The translations under genes were made by a program, and so were the position numbers. 64,000 nucleotides of DNA from Novosphingobium capsulatum NBRC 12533 (GTDB lineage Bacteria; Pseudomonadota; Alphaproteobacteria; Sphingomonadales; Sphingomonadaceae), in the NCBI RefSeq assembly GCF_001598375.1, contig NZ_BCYV01000008.1, positions 124,001 through 188,000 of the forward strand, in the 5' to 3' direction. Numbering within the stretch: the stretch's first letter is position 1; each line of letters opens with the position of its first letter. The notes beneath the pieces were generated by a model. The model searched no databases and was not told the origin of the DNA. It saw nothing but the letters and a program-made list of their open reading frames with translations. Below are positions 57,397 through 64,000 of this stretch, piece by piece.

Positions 57397-58113
57397 TCAG
57401 GGCTTGCGCCAGCCCGCCGCGCGTGCCGCGCGTTCGGCGGCGGGATCCAGCGCAGGCCCTTGCGCCATGTCCTGCGCCAGGGCCATCAACGCCGCATCAT
57501 GGCTGCCGGCCTGGCGATATGCGCCATCGTCGCCGGCCCCCGCCGCTGCGCCGCCGCCCACCTGCCGAATCAGCTTCCATCCCCGCGCGTCGTGGCAGGC
57601 AATGCCGCCACCCTGCCCGCTGTCATAGCCGCGGCACAACGCACCCGATGCATCGGCAAAGCTGATCACCACCCGCGCCGATGCGCCCGCCGGCGCCTGA
57701 CCAGACAGCTGGGTATCGAGCGCGCTGGCCAGGGCCCCATCGGCATAGCCCGGCCCCGGGCCGTTGCCGCCTGGATGCTGGAGCACGACCGCCAGCGTCA
57801 GCGATGCCGCCAGCGCCAAGCCGATGCCCCCGCCCCACACCAGGCGTCTCGGGCGGCGCGCACGGGCGGCGGCGAGGTCAATCACCTCTGCACCGGTCTG
57901 TGGCTGGCTGGCCGCGGCGAGCAAACCGGGCGGCAAAGGCGCGTCGAGCACGGGGGCGTAATGCGCGGCGAGCCGGGCCTTGAGCGCGCGATGCCGCTCC
58001 ACCTGCCGGGCTAGCGCCGGATCGGCGGCCATCGCGCACTCGACCTCGGCCTGCATGGCGGCATCGAGTTCGCCATCGGCATAGGCAGCCAGGGTTTCGG
58101 GAGAGGGCGTCAC
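57397..58113 (-). CDS. Membrane anti-sigma factor
   Basis: 238 residues from a GTG overlapping the sigma stop (GTGA). Cytoplasmic N-terminal anti-sigma-like helices (SPETLAAYADGELDAAMQAE) without the zinc-binding HxxxCxxC, one helix (about 90-107, GGGIGLALAASLTLAVVL), then a periplasmic domain with two cysteines (ALCRGYDSG, IACHDARG). Presumably holds the adjacent sigma factor inactive until a periplasmic signal appears; the paired cysteines could be redox sensing. The translational overlap implies fixed stoichiometry with sigma. Confidence 0.85.
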   Translation of the reverse strand: MTPSPETLAAYADGELDAAMQAEVECAMAADPALARQVERHRALKARLAAHYAPVLDAPLPPGLLAAASQPQTGAEVIDLAAARARRPRRLVWGGGIGLALAASLTLAVVLQHPGGNGPGPGYADGALASALDTQLSGQAPAGASARVVISFADASGALCRGYDSGQGGGIACHDARGWKLIRQVGGGAAAGAGDDGAYRQAGSHDAALMALAQDMAQGPALDPAAERAARAAGWRKP

Positions 58114-58598
58114 AGCTCGTCTCCCAGCATGGCAAGAAGCGCGTCGCGCCCGCGCACCAGGCGGGAATTGAGTGTGCCCACCGGGCAACCAACGATCTCG
58201 GCCGCTTCCTTGTAGGACCAGCCTTCGACCATCACGAGCAAGACCGCCTCGCGCTGTTCATCGGGCAGGCGCGCCATCGCGCGGTCCACGTCAGACAGCT
58301 GCGCGCGCGCCTCCTGCCCGCCATCGGCGCCCACGGTTACACCCGCTTCTTCGTCCACAAATGTCTGGCCACGGCGGGTTTCGGCACGGGCCTCGTCGAT
58401 CCACAGGTTGCGCATGATCCGATACATCCAGCTATCCAGGCGGCTGCCCTCTTGCCATTGCTGGCGGCTGCGCAGCGCGCGTTCCACGGTCATCTGGCAA
58501 AGATCGTCTGCCCGCGCCGCATCGCGTGCCAAGCCCAAGGCAAACCGGCGAAGCCGGGGCAGCAGGGCCAGCAGGGCGGTTTCGAAACGGTCGGTCAG
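58110..58598 (-). CDS. ECF-type RNA polymerase sigma factor
   Basis: 162 residues if started at CTG 58598. Region 2 (LLPRLRRFALGLARDAARAD, DSWMYRIMRNLWIDEAR) and region 4 (LPDEQREAVLLVMVEGWSYK, IVGCPVGTLNSRLVRGR) are clear. A TTG at 58538 would cut off the first helix of region 2. No ATG, GTG or TTG lies upstream in frame, but AAAGG sits 8 nt before the CTG and the proposed own promoter lies just before it. Probably autoregulated and controlled by the anti-sigma factor. Confidence 0.85.
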   Translation of the reverse strand: MTDRFETALLALLPRLRRFALGLARDAARADDLCQMTVERALRSRQQWQEGSRLDSWMYRIMRNLWIDEARAETRRGQTFVDEEAGVTVGADGGQEARAQLSDVDRAMARLPDEQREAVLLVMVEGWSYKEAAEIVGCPVGTLNSRLVRGRDALLAMLGDEL

Positions 58599-58617
58599 CG
58601 TTCTTGCCTTTTCCGAT

Positions 58618-58645
58618 GGATAGAACGAACCATGTCGCTCGTTTC
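58618..58645 (+). promoter_or_regulatory. ECF-type promoter for the S8 protease
   Basis: GGATAGAAC (58618-58626) and CGTTTC (58640-58645) separated by 13 nt. It matches, with identical spacing, the promoter-like sites on the opposite strand and before the Gly-rich gene. A transcript from here would start about 58652, after the ATG at 58616 and before the TTG used for the protease. Confidence 0.65.
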
Positions 58646-58649
58646 ATCC
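58622..58649 (-). promoter_or_regulatory. ECF-type promoter for the sigma/anti-sigma operon
   Basis: On the minus strand GGATGAAAC (58649-58641) and CGTTCT (58627-58622) are 13 nt apart. It occupies nearly the same DNA as the plus-strand site because the two blocks are complementary to each other (GGAT..AACG against CGTT..ATCC), making a dyad that can fire both ways. Suggests sigma autoregulation. Confidence 0.65.
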
Positions 58650-58681
58650 ATAGGCAATTCCGCCTGACTTGGGAAACCGTC

Positions 58682-59965
58682 TTGCGCACGATCACCCCTG
58701 GCCTGCTGGCGATGCTTTGCGCCACGACGCTGCCCATGCCTGCCCTGGCGCAGGGCGTGATGCCCGGTATCGGCCAGGGAATGGGCCAGCAACTGGGCAA
58801 TCCATTCGACAACCGGCTCGATCCCGTGATTGATCGCGCGCGCCAGGCGGTGGATCGCGTGCCCGCCGATGTGGCCCAGGCGCTCGACAATGCCACCACC
58901 ACCATGGTGCAAAGCGCCAGGGCGCTTGCCGAAGCGCGGGTGGACCGGATCGATCGCCTGCTGCGGCAAAACCCCGCAAGCATCGAACGGGACGCGGCCG
59001 GTGATCCGGCCATAAAGGGTGAGTTGCTGATCATGGCGCCAGAGGCGGCGATGCTCGACAAGGCACGCGCCCTGGGATTTGCCGTCCTTGGCAACGAACG
59101 CCTCGCCTCGCTCGATCTGGCGGTAACGCGGCTGGCAATTCCATCGGGAATGAGCCTGGCACAGGCGCAGGCCGCGCTGGGCAAGGCCCTGCCCGATGCC
59201 ACGATCAGCGCCGATGTGCTGCACTTTACCGCCGGCGCTGCAAGCCCGCGTGGCGGCGTGATGCATCTGGGCACGATGCCTGCCTTGCAGACGCCGGTGG
59301 GCATGATCGATGGCGCACCGGCGCAGGCCGTCGATGCCCTGCAAGGGTTCGCCCCTGGCGCGCCGGCAGCATCGGACCATGGCAGCGCCGTGGCCAACCT
59401 GCTTTCCGGCGCCGGGGTGCGGCATATTCTGGCGGCAGACGTCTATGGGCGCGGCCCCACCGGTGGCAATGCCCTGGCCATTGCCCGCGCGGTGGACTGG
59501 CTGATCGGGCGGCAGGTGCGCGTCATTACCATCAGCCTGGTTGGCCCGGCCAATCCCTTGCTGGCACGGGCGATGACGGCGGCCCTGCAGCGCGGCGCCG
59601 TGATCGTCGCTGCGGTGGGCAACGATGGCCCGGCTGCGCCGCCGGCCTATCCCGCCAGCTATCCCGGCATCCTGGCCGTGACCGCCGTTGACGCCCGTAA
59701 TCGCGCCCTGATCGAGGCTGGCCGCGCGTTGCACCTGGATTATGCCGCGCCCGGCGCCGGATTGCGGGCGGCCAACGCGCGCGGGCAGATGGTGCCGGTG
59801 CGTGGCACGTCGTTTGCAGCGCCGCTCGTCGCATCGCGCGTGGCGGCGGCGCGCGATGCGCATGCCTCCGTGCTCCAGGCGCTGGACCGCGAGGCGATCG
59901 ACCTGGGCCCGCGCGGCCCCGATCAGCAGTATGGACGCGGGCTGCTCTGCACGATTTGCCGCTGA
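58682..59965 (+). CDS. S8 (subtilisin-like) serine peptidase, secreted
   Basis: 427 residues from TTG 58682 with a signal peptide LRTITPGLLAMLCATTLPMP ending ALAQG. An N-terminal region rich in Gly and Asp/Arg (about 25-110) looks like a prodomain. Catalytic triad: Asp in VGMIDGAP, His in SDHGSAVANLL and Ser in RGTSFAAP; oxyanion Asn in VGNDGPAAPP. Exported protease under the divergent ECF promoter. An in-frame ATG at 58616 lies inside the promoter and is less likely. Ends 131 nt before the Gly-rich gene. Confidence 0.9.
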   Translation: MRTITPGLLAMLCATTLPMPALAQGVMPGIGQGMGQQLGNPFDNRLDPVIDRARQAVDRVPADVAQALDNATTTMVQSARALAEARVDRIDRLLRQNPASIERDAAGDPAIKGELLIMAPEAAMLDKARALGFAVLGNERLASLDLAVTRLAIPSGMSLAQAQAALGKALPDATISADVLHFTAGAASPRGGVMHLGTMPALQTPVGMIDGAPAQAVDALQGFAPGAPAASDHGSAVANLLSGAGVRHILAADVYGRGPTGGNALAIARAVDWLIGRQVRVITISLVGPANPLLARAMTAALQRGAVIVAAVGNDGPAAPPAYPASYPGILAVTAVDARNRALIEAGRALHLDYAAPGAGLRAANARGQMVPVRGTSFAAPLVASRVAAARDAHASVLQALDREAIDLGPRGPDQQYGRGLLCTICR

Positions 59966-59998
59966 TCTTCCGGTCGATCGAAAAAAATTTGCGAGGAT

Positions 59999-60026
59999 GG
60001 ATTAAACCCGAGCGGAGGTCCGTTTT
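59999..60026 (+). promoter_or_regulatory. ECF-type promoter for the Gly-rich protein
   Basis: GGATTAAAC (59999-60007) and CGTTTT (60021-60026), 13 nt apart, preceded by an A/T tract at 59981-59990 that could act as an UP element. Third copy of the sigma-locus motif; about 70 nt before the start codon. Confidence 0.65.
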
Positions 60027-60096
60027 CAGAACAACGGGATCATGATCGGCCACACAGATGGCAGGTCGATCCCACAGTTCAGGAAAGGATCAGATC

Positions 60097-60915
60097 ATGC
60101 GTAAGCTCTTTGCCACTTCGCTTGTTGCCTGCACTCTCATCGCCATGCCGGCCCACGCCCAATTGCTGGGCGGCGGTGGTCTTGGCGGCGGGATGGGTGG
60201 CGGTCTTGGTGGTGGCCTTGGCGGCGTGATGGGCGGCGCCATCGGCCGTGGCGGCATGGTGGGCGGCACGCTCGACGGCGCGTTTGACGGTTCCTCCACG
60301 CTCGACACCGTGCGCTCCACCACCCGTGGCACCGCAAATGGCTCGGGCAGCACCAGCGGCAACACCAGCGTAAACCGCCACAACGGCAAGGTTCACGCCG
60401 ATCGCACCGCCAGCGGCAGCGCTGCGGGCTCGGCCAGCCAGGGGCTGACCGCTCCCGCCGGATCGCTGACCGGTTCGCTGGCTGGCAATGGCAGCGGCAG
60501 CGTGGGTGGCAGCGCCAATGCCCAGGCCATCGGCACCGACCAGCTGACCAGCACCACGCGTTCGGCCACGAACACGGCGCGCACCACCGCCAGCGGCGCG
60601 GCCACCCGCGTCGAAGACACCGCAAACATGGCCCGCGCCCGTGCCACCAGCACCGCACAAACGGCGCGTGATGCCGCCAGCGAGCGCGTTGCCCAGGCCC
60701 GCACCACCGCCACCAACGCCGCCGAAGCGGGCAAGGCCAAGGCGCAGAGCGCCGCCAACACCACCCGTGGCTATGCCGCCAACGCCGCCGCCCGTGGCGA
60801 GGGCGCGGCCAATGGTGCAGCAAGTGCCACGCGCAACGCGGCCCAGCAGGCCTCCGGCAGCGTCGCCGGCAGCGCCAGCGGCTCGGTTACCGGCTCGGCT
60901 TCCGCCAGCCACTGA
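60097..60915 (+). CDS. Secreted Gly/Ala/Ser/Thr-rich low-complexity protein
   Basis: 272 residues with a signal peptide (MRKLFATSLVACTLIAMPAHA). The mature N-terminus is glycine-rich (GGGGLGGGMGGG repeats); then a Gly/Ser/Thr part; then a long Ala/Thr/Arg-rich stretch (about 165-245) with 11-residue-like periodicity reminiscent of LEA or apolipoprotein helices; and a Gly/Ser tail. No Cys. The function is unknown: structural, surface or desiccation-type protein, or substrate of the neighbouring protease. GGAAAGGA precedes the ATG, and it has its own ECF-type promoter and terminator. Confidence 0.8.
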   Translation: MRKLFATSLVACTLIAMPAHAQLLGGGGLGGGMGGGLGGGLGGVMGGAIGRGGMVGGTLDGAFDGSSTLDTVRSTTRGTANGSGSTSGNTSVNRHNGKVHADRTASGSAAGSASQGLTAPAGSLTGSLAGNGSGSVGGSANAQAIGTDQLTSTTRSATNTARTTASGAATRVEDTANMARARATSTAQTARDAASERVAQARTTATNAAEAGKAKAQSAANTTRGYAANAAARGEGAANGAASATRNAAQQASGSVAGSASGSVTGSASASH

Positions 60916-60938
60916 TCCCTGCCTTGCGGCAGGCAACG

Positions 60939-60972
60939 ATCCCGGCGCATGACCTCATGCGCCGGGATTTTT
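60939..60972 (+). terminator. Strong terminator after the Gly-rich gene
   Basis: Perfect 13-bp stem (ATCCCGGCGCATG with CATGCGCCGGGAT), ACCT loop, then TTTT. The stem overlaps the stop codon of the convergent LysR gene, so it may serve both directions. Confidence 0.93.
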
Positions 60973-61926
60973 CGTTGGCCGTAAACTTTCGACCAGGTGA
61001 TCGACAAAGACCCGCACGCGCGCCGGCGTGGCCGTTCCGCCGACAAACACGGCATGAATCTGCTCCTCATCGGCGGGATTGAACGCTTCGAGCAGCGGGA
61101 TCAGCCGCCCATCGGCGAGAGCCTGGGTCACGCTGAACGTGCCGACGCGCGCGATGCCGATGCCGGCCTGGGCCAAATCGCCCAGGGTTTCGCCATTGTT
61201 GGCCACGATCGTGCCGCGCACCTCCAGCGCGAAATCTTCTACCGTGCCATCGGCCCGCACGCGGCGGAACGGCCATACCGGTTCGGCCCGGCGGAAATTG
61301 AAGTTGAGGCAATTGTGGGCATGCAGGTCTTCGGGCACCTGCGGCACGCCATGACGCGCGAGATAGTCTGGCGAGGCGACGATCACCCGCCCATTGCTGC
61401 CCAGCTTGCGCGCGGTAAGCGCACTATCAGCCAATGGGCCAAAGCGGATGGCCACGTCCGCCTCGCCAGCGGCAACGTCCACCAAGGTGTCGGTAAGGGC
61501 GATATCGACCAGCACTTCAGGATAGCGGCGCACGAAGGCGCCCAACAGTGGCACGATACACAGCCGCCCGTGCGAGAGCGCCGCGCTCACGCGCAGGCGC
61601 CCGCGCGGCGTGCCGCGGTCGGCGATCTGCTGCTCCGCCTCGTCAAGATCGGCCAGGATGCGCCGTGCCGCGCGCAGATAGGCCTGGCCTTCGGCCGTCA
61701 TCGCCAAGGCGCGGGTCGATCGCAGCAACAGCCGCACGCCCAGCCGCGCCTCGATCCGGTCGATACCCCGGCTCACCGCCGAAGGACTCAGGCCCAGCAC
61801 GCGCCCTGCGCCCGAAAAGCTGCCGCAATCATGGACGGCGGCAAACAGCGCCATTTCGCGGGCACGGTCCACGCCGGGTACGGCTTCGCCGCCCACTGCC
61901 GTATTGGCTGGCATCTTTGCACCCAT
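60955..61926 (-). CDS. LysR-family transcriptional regulator
   Basis: 323 residues; HTH MALFAAVHDCGSFSGAGRVL and LSPSAVSRGIDRIEARLGVR, followed by RSTRALAMTAEG and a periplasmic-binding-like effector domain (CrgA-like: DVAIRFGPLADSALTARKL). Several ATG codons precede the HTH (61926, 61914), so the start is uncertain. It is divergent from an MFS exporter, the usual regulator/target layout. Confidence 0.9.
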   Translation of the reverse strand: MGAKMPANTAVGGEAVPGVDRAREMALFAAVHDCGSFSGAGRVLGLSPSAVSRGIDRIEARLGVRLLLRSTRALAMTAEGQAYLRAARRILADLDEAEQQIADRGTPRGRLRVSAALSHGRLCIVPLLGAFVRRYPEVLVDIALTDTLVDVAAGEADVAIRFGPLADSALTARKLGSNGRVIVASPDYLARHGVPQVPEDLHAHNCLNFNFRRAEPVWPFRRVRADGTVEDFALEVRGTIVANNGETLGDLAQAGIGIARVGTFSVTQALADGRLIPLLEAFNPADEEQIHAVFVGGTATPARVRVFVDHLVESLRPTKNPGA

Positions 61927-62036
61927 TGCAAAAATCCTTCGCGTTCAAACCCACTAAACACGGGGATCAGTCTGCGCCATCTGTGCATTCATTGGCAAGG
62001 CGCTCGGGCGCCGCAAAACAGATCAGGATCATCGCA

Positions 62037-63188
62037 ATGAAATGGAATGCCGGGCTCATGGCCCTGGCCCTGGGTGCCTTTGGCATCGGGGTGACTGAAT
62101 TTGCCCCGATGGGCCTCTTACCCGCCATCGCCACGGGCCTGGGCGTCTCGATCCCGGCCGCTGGCCTGCTGATCAGCGCCTACGCCATGGGCGTGGTAGT
62201 GGGCGCGCCGATCATGACGCTGACCACCGGGCGCGTATCGCGCCGCACGCTGCTGGTCGGGCTGGCCGGGATCTTTACCCTGGGCAACCTGATGGCCGCG
62301 CTGGCGAACAGCTATGACATGATGCTGCTGGCCCGGCTGGTAACCTCTTTCAACCACGGCGCCTTCTTCGGCGTGGGCTCGGTGGTGGCAGCCAGCCTGG
62401 TGCCGCCACAGCGGCAGGCCGGGGCCGTGGCCACGATGTTCATGGGGCTGACTATCGCCAATGTCGTGGGTGTGCCGCTCGCCACCTGGGCCGGGGAGAA
62501 CGTGGGCTGGCACACGCCGTTCTGGGCCATCGCCGCGCTGGGCGTACTGATGATGGCCGCGCTGCGCTTTACCCTTCCGCCTTTGCCGGCGGAGGGCGAT
62601 ACCAACCCCATGGCCGAACTGCGCGTGCTGATGCGCGGCAAGGTGCTGGGTGCCCTGGCGCTGACCGTGGTGGGGTCGAGCGCGATGTTCACCGTGTTCA
62701 CCTATATCAGCCCGATCCTGCGCGATGCCACGCATGCCTCGCTGGGGTTCATCACCGCCATGCTGGTCACTTATGGCGTAGGCCTGACGGTGGGAAACTG
62801 GCTGGGCGGCAAGTTTGCCGATCGCTCGGTCGATCGCACGCTGATCGTCACGCTGGCGAGCCTTACCGCCGTGCTGATCGCCTTTGCCGCGTTGATGCCC
62901 CATGCCGGCGCCGTGGCGGTCATCGTGTTCCTGTGGGGCGTGGCGAGCTTTGCCCTGGTGCCGCCGCTGCAAGTGCGGGTGATGAGTGCCGCCGCCGATG
63001 CGCCGCACCTTGCTTCATCGGTCAACATCGGTGCGTTCAACCTCGGCAATGCTCTCGGTGCCGCGCTGGGCGGCGGGGTAATCGCGTTGGGCTGGGGTTA
63101 TCCGGTAATCGCGCTGGCCGGCGCGGCCACCTCGGCGATGGGCCTCGTCGCAATCGTGCTCACCAGCCGCAAGGGCCAGGCTGCTTAA
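62037..63188 (+). CDS. MFS exporter (AraJ/chloramphenicol-resistance type)
   Basis: 383 residues, 12 predicted helices; begins LALGAFGIGVTEFAPMGLLP, the signature of the AraJ/CmlA-like DHA1 branch, with ISAYAMGVVVGAPIMT and VTSFNHGAFFGVGS following. Drug or metabolite efflux by family. ATG 62037 has AGGA about 10 nt upstream. The 3' end overlaps the convergent HAD gene by 4 nt. Confidence 0.92.
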   Translation: MKWNAGLMALALGAFGIGVTEFAPMGLLPAIATGLGVSIPAAGLLISAYAMGVVVGAPIMTLTTGRVSRRTLLVGLAGIFTLGNLMAALANSYDMMLLARLVTSFNHGAFFGVGSVVAASLVPPQRQAGAVATMFMGLTIANVVGVPLATWAGENVGWHTPFWAIAALGVLMMAALRFTLPPLPAEGDTNPMAELRVLMRGKVLGALALTVVGSSAMFTVFTYISPILRDATHASLGFITAMLVTYGVGLTVGNWLGGKFADRSVDRTLIVTLASLTAVLIAFAALMPHAGAVAVIVFLWGVASFALVPPLQVRVMSAAADAPHLASSVNIGAFNLGNALGAALGGGVIALGWGYPVIALAGAATSAMGLVAIVLTSRKGQAA

Positions 63189-63895
63189 ACAGCAGTGCCC
63201 GCGTTGATCCGATCGATCAGCGCGGGCAGCTCAGCCAAGCGCGTGAGGGTGGCAAAGCGCTCTGCCCCATCTGGCACCGGCGCCTGTTCGTGAGACCAGG
63301 CGCCGTCTTGCGGCACATAGGCCGCCCAGGCCCCGGCGCCGAGCGCCGGCAGGATATCCGACCGCAGCGAATCCCCGGCCATGATCGCCTCAGCCGGCGC
63401 CACGCCATGGCGAGCGAACAGGCCAGTAAAGGTCTGCACCGTCTTGTCGCTGACGATTTCCACGCCCGAAAAGCATTCGCCCAGGCCCGAGGCGGCGAGC
63501 TTGGTTTCCTGGTGCAGCAGGTCTCCCTTGGTCACCAGCACCAGTTCCCCGCGCGCCTGCAAAGCCGGCAGGGTCTGCGCAATGCCATCGAGCAGTTCCA
63601 CCGGATGCTGCAACAAGGTTCGCCCCACTGCCAAGAGGTCGGCGATCATCGCCGGGGTGAGCGCGGCGCCGCACAGTTCCAGCGCGGTCTCGATCAGCGA
63701 CAGCGTAAAACCCTTGGCGCCATACCCATAGACCTTGAGATTGCGCGCCTCGCACGCTTCCAGTGCGCGCCGGGCCACGCCTGCTTCGGCAAAGGGTTCA
63801 AGCATGGCGGTAAAGGCTGCCTCGGCCCCGTTGAAGTGGCGCATGTTGTGCCACAGGGTATCATCGGCATCGAGGCAGATCAGGCGTATCGTCAT
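63185..63895 (-). CDS. HAD-family hydrolase
   Basis: 236 residues from MTIRLICLDADDTLWHNMRH. HAD motifs: I DADDTLW (nucleophile Asp), II LVTKG (Thr), III Lys in VSDKT and IV MAGDSLRSDI. The cap domain is of the subfamily I type and resembles YjjG/phosphoglycolate-phosphatase-like enzymes. Cytoplasmic phosphatase, substrate unknown. An ATG 36 nt upstream is less likely. Confidence 0.92.
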   Translation of the reverse strand: MTIRLICLDADDTLWHNMRHFNGAEAAFTAMLEPFAEAGVARRALEACEARNLKVYGYGAKGFTLSLIETALELCGAALTPAMIADLLAVGRTLLQHPVELLDGIAQTLPALQARGELVLVTKGDLLHQETKLAASGLGECFSGVEIVSDKTVQTFTGLFARHGVAPAEAIMAGDSLRSDILPALGAGAWAAYVPQDGAWSHEQAPVPDGAERFATLTRLAELPALIDRINAGTAV

Positions 63896-63943
63896 GGCAC
63901 CGCGATGGCACAAGTGCCCGTGCAGTGCCATGCCCGAGAGGCG

Positions 63944-64000
63944 TCAGGGCGCCAGAGTGCAGCGTCCGGCAACCCGCACCGGATTGCAGCGCGCCATCGC
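63944..64000 (-). CDS. Possible C-terminal end of a gene entering from the right
   Basis: A minus-strand frame open to the window edge ends AMARCNPVRVAGRCTLAP at a TGA (63946-63944), 48 nt before the HAD start. Two cysteines suggest an exported protein tail, but 18 codons are too few to be sure. Confidence 0.3.
   Translation of the reverse strand, partial: AMARCNPVRVAGRCTLAP

Noticed and set aside
58595..58651. 18-codon ATG frame (MDETSDMVRSIHRKRQER) upstream of sigma
   Set aside because: It coincides with the proposed sigma promoter and stops in the wrong frame at the CTG start; kept only as a frameshift alternative.
58616..58681. ATG start 22 codons upstream of the S8 protease signal peptide
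   Set aside because: It lies within the ECF-type promoter, upstream of the expected transcript start, and would place charged residues before a complete signal peptide.
60079..60936. Minus-strand Gly/Ala-rich frame opposite the secreted low-complexity gene
   Set aside because: GC-rich codons for Gly/Ala read as Ala/Gly on the other strand; the plus strand has the signal peptide, ribosome site and terminator.
1..64000. tRNA, rRNA, CRISPR arrays, transposases or phage genes
   Set aside because: I saw no cloverleaf-type sequence, regular repeats, or integrase/transposase-like proteins; gene content and composition are even across the window.

Overview
The window is high-GC (roughly two-thirds G+C), densely coded DNA, most likely chromosomal, from an alphaproteobacterium. 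Two large TonB-dependent receptors, one of the Caulobacter/sphingomonad/Xanthomonas carbohydrate type, a flavin-dependent halogenase inside a sugar locus, an HWE histidine kinase and frequent GTG/TTG starts point to Sphingomonadales (a Novosphingobium-like organism is my inference). I saw no tRNA, rRNA, insertion sequence, prophage or CRISPR array.

Layout. 1-7.1 kb (minus): a K+ uptake operon of two unannotated small membrane proteins, then kdpF-A-B-C and kdpD cut by the left edge. 7.2-12.4 kb: a DUF1826 gene behind a perfect 9-bp-arm palindrome (Zur-like), a bile-acid/Na+ symporter-family transporter with a divergent LysR, and a LysR divergent from pirin, OsmC and an unknown gene. 12.5-16.3 kb: agmatine deiminase and N-carbamoylputrescine amidase (arginine to putrescine), an AsnC regulator, and phenylalanine hydroxylase with its pterin dehydratase, closed by a strong terminator.

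16.4-32.6 kb: a carbohydrate locus. It holds a TonB receptor, a tryptophan-halogenase-family enzyme, a ROK repressor, a GH3 exo-glucosidase, an MFS sugar porter, and a tightly coupled trio of GH2 enzyme, carboxylesterase and Tat-exported SGNH hydrolase. This fits uptake and stepwise breakdown of a decorated, perhaps acylated, beta-linked glycan. 32.6-35.6 kb holds a zinc metallopeptidase, several small unknown genes and one of the few poorly coding stretches, with a possible stop-interrupted membrane peptide gene.

35.6-43.4 kb: a three-gene signalling operon (response regulator, FecR/LysM protein, CHASE2 histidine kinase) whose genes overlap, an HWE kinase, and a GH13 alpha-glucosidase. 43.5-50.5 kb: TetR and a complete RND efflux set with a divergent operator-like palindrome. 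50.5-57.3 kb: a Gfo/Idh oxidoreductase opposite an aldo/keto reductase, LLM flavin monooxygenase, MFS transporter and TonB receptor, probably one catabolic unit.

57.4-60.9 kb is the most interesting part: an ECF sigma/anti-sigma pair, a divergent S8 protease and a secreted Gly/Ala-rich protein. Three copies of one two-block promoter motif (GGATNNAAC, 13 nt, CGTTYY) sit exactly where needed: one before sigma, one on the opposite strand of the same DNA before the protease, and one before the Gly-rich gene. This defines a small local regulon, and it shifts the likely starts of sigma (to CTG) and of the protease (to TTG). The window ends with a LysR/MFS divergent pair and a HAD phosphatase.
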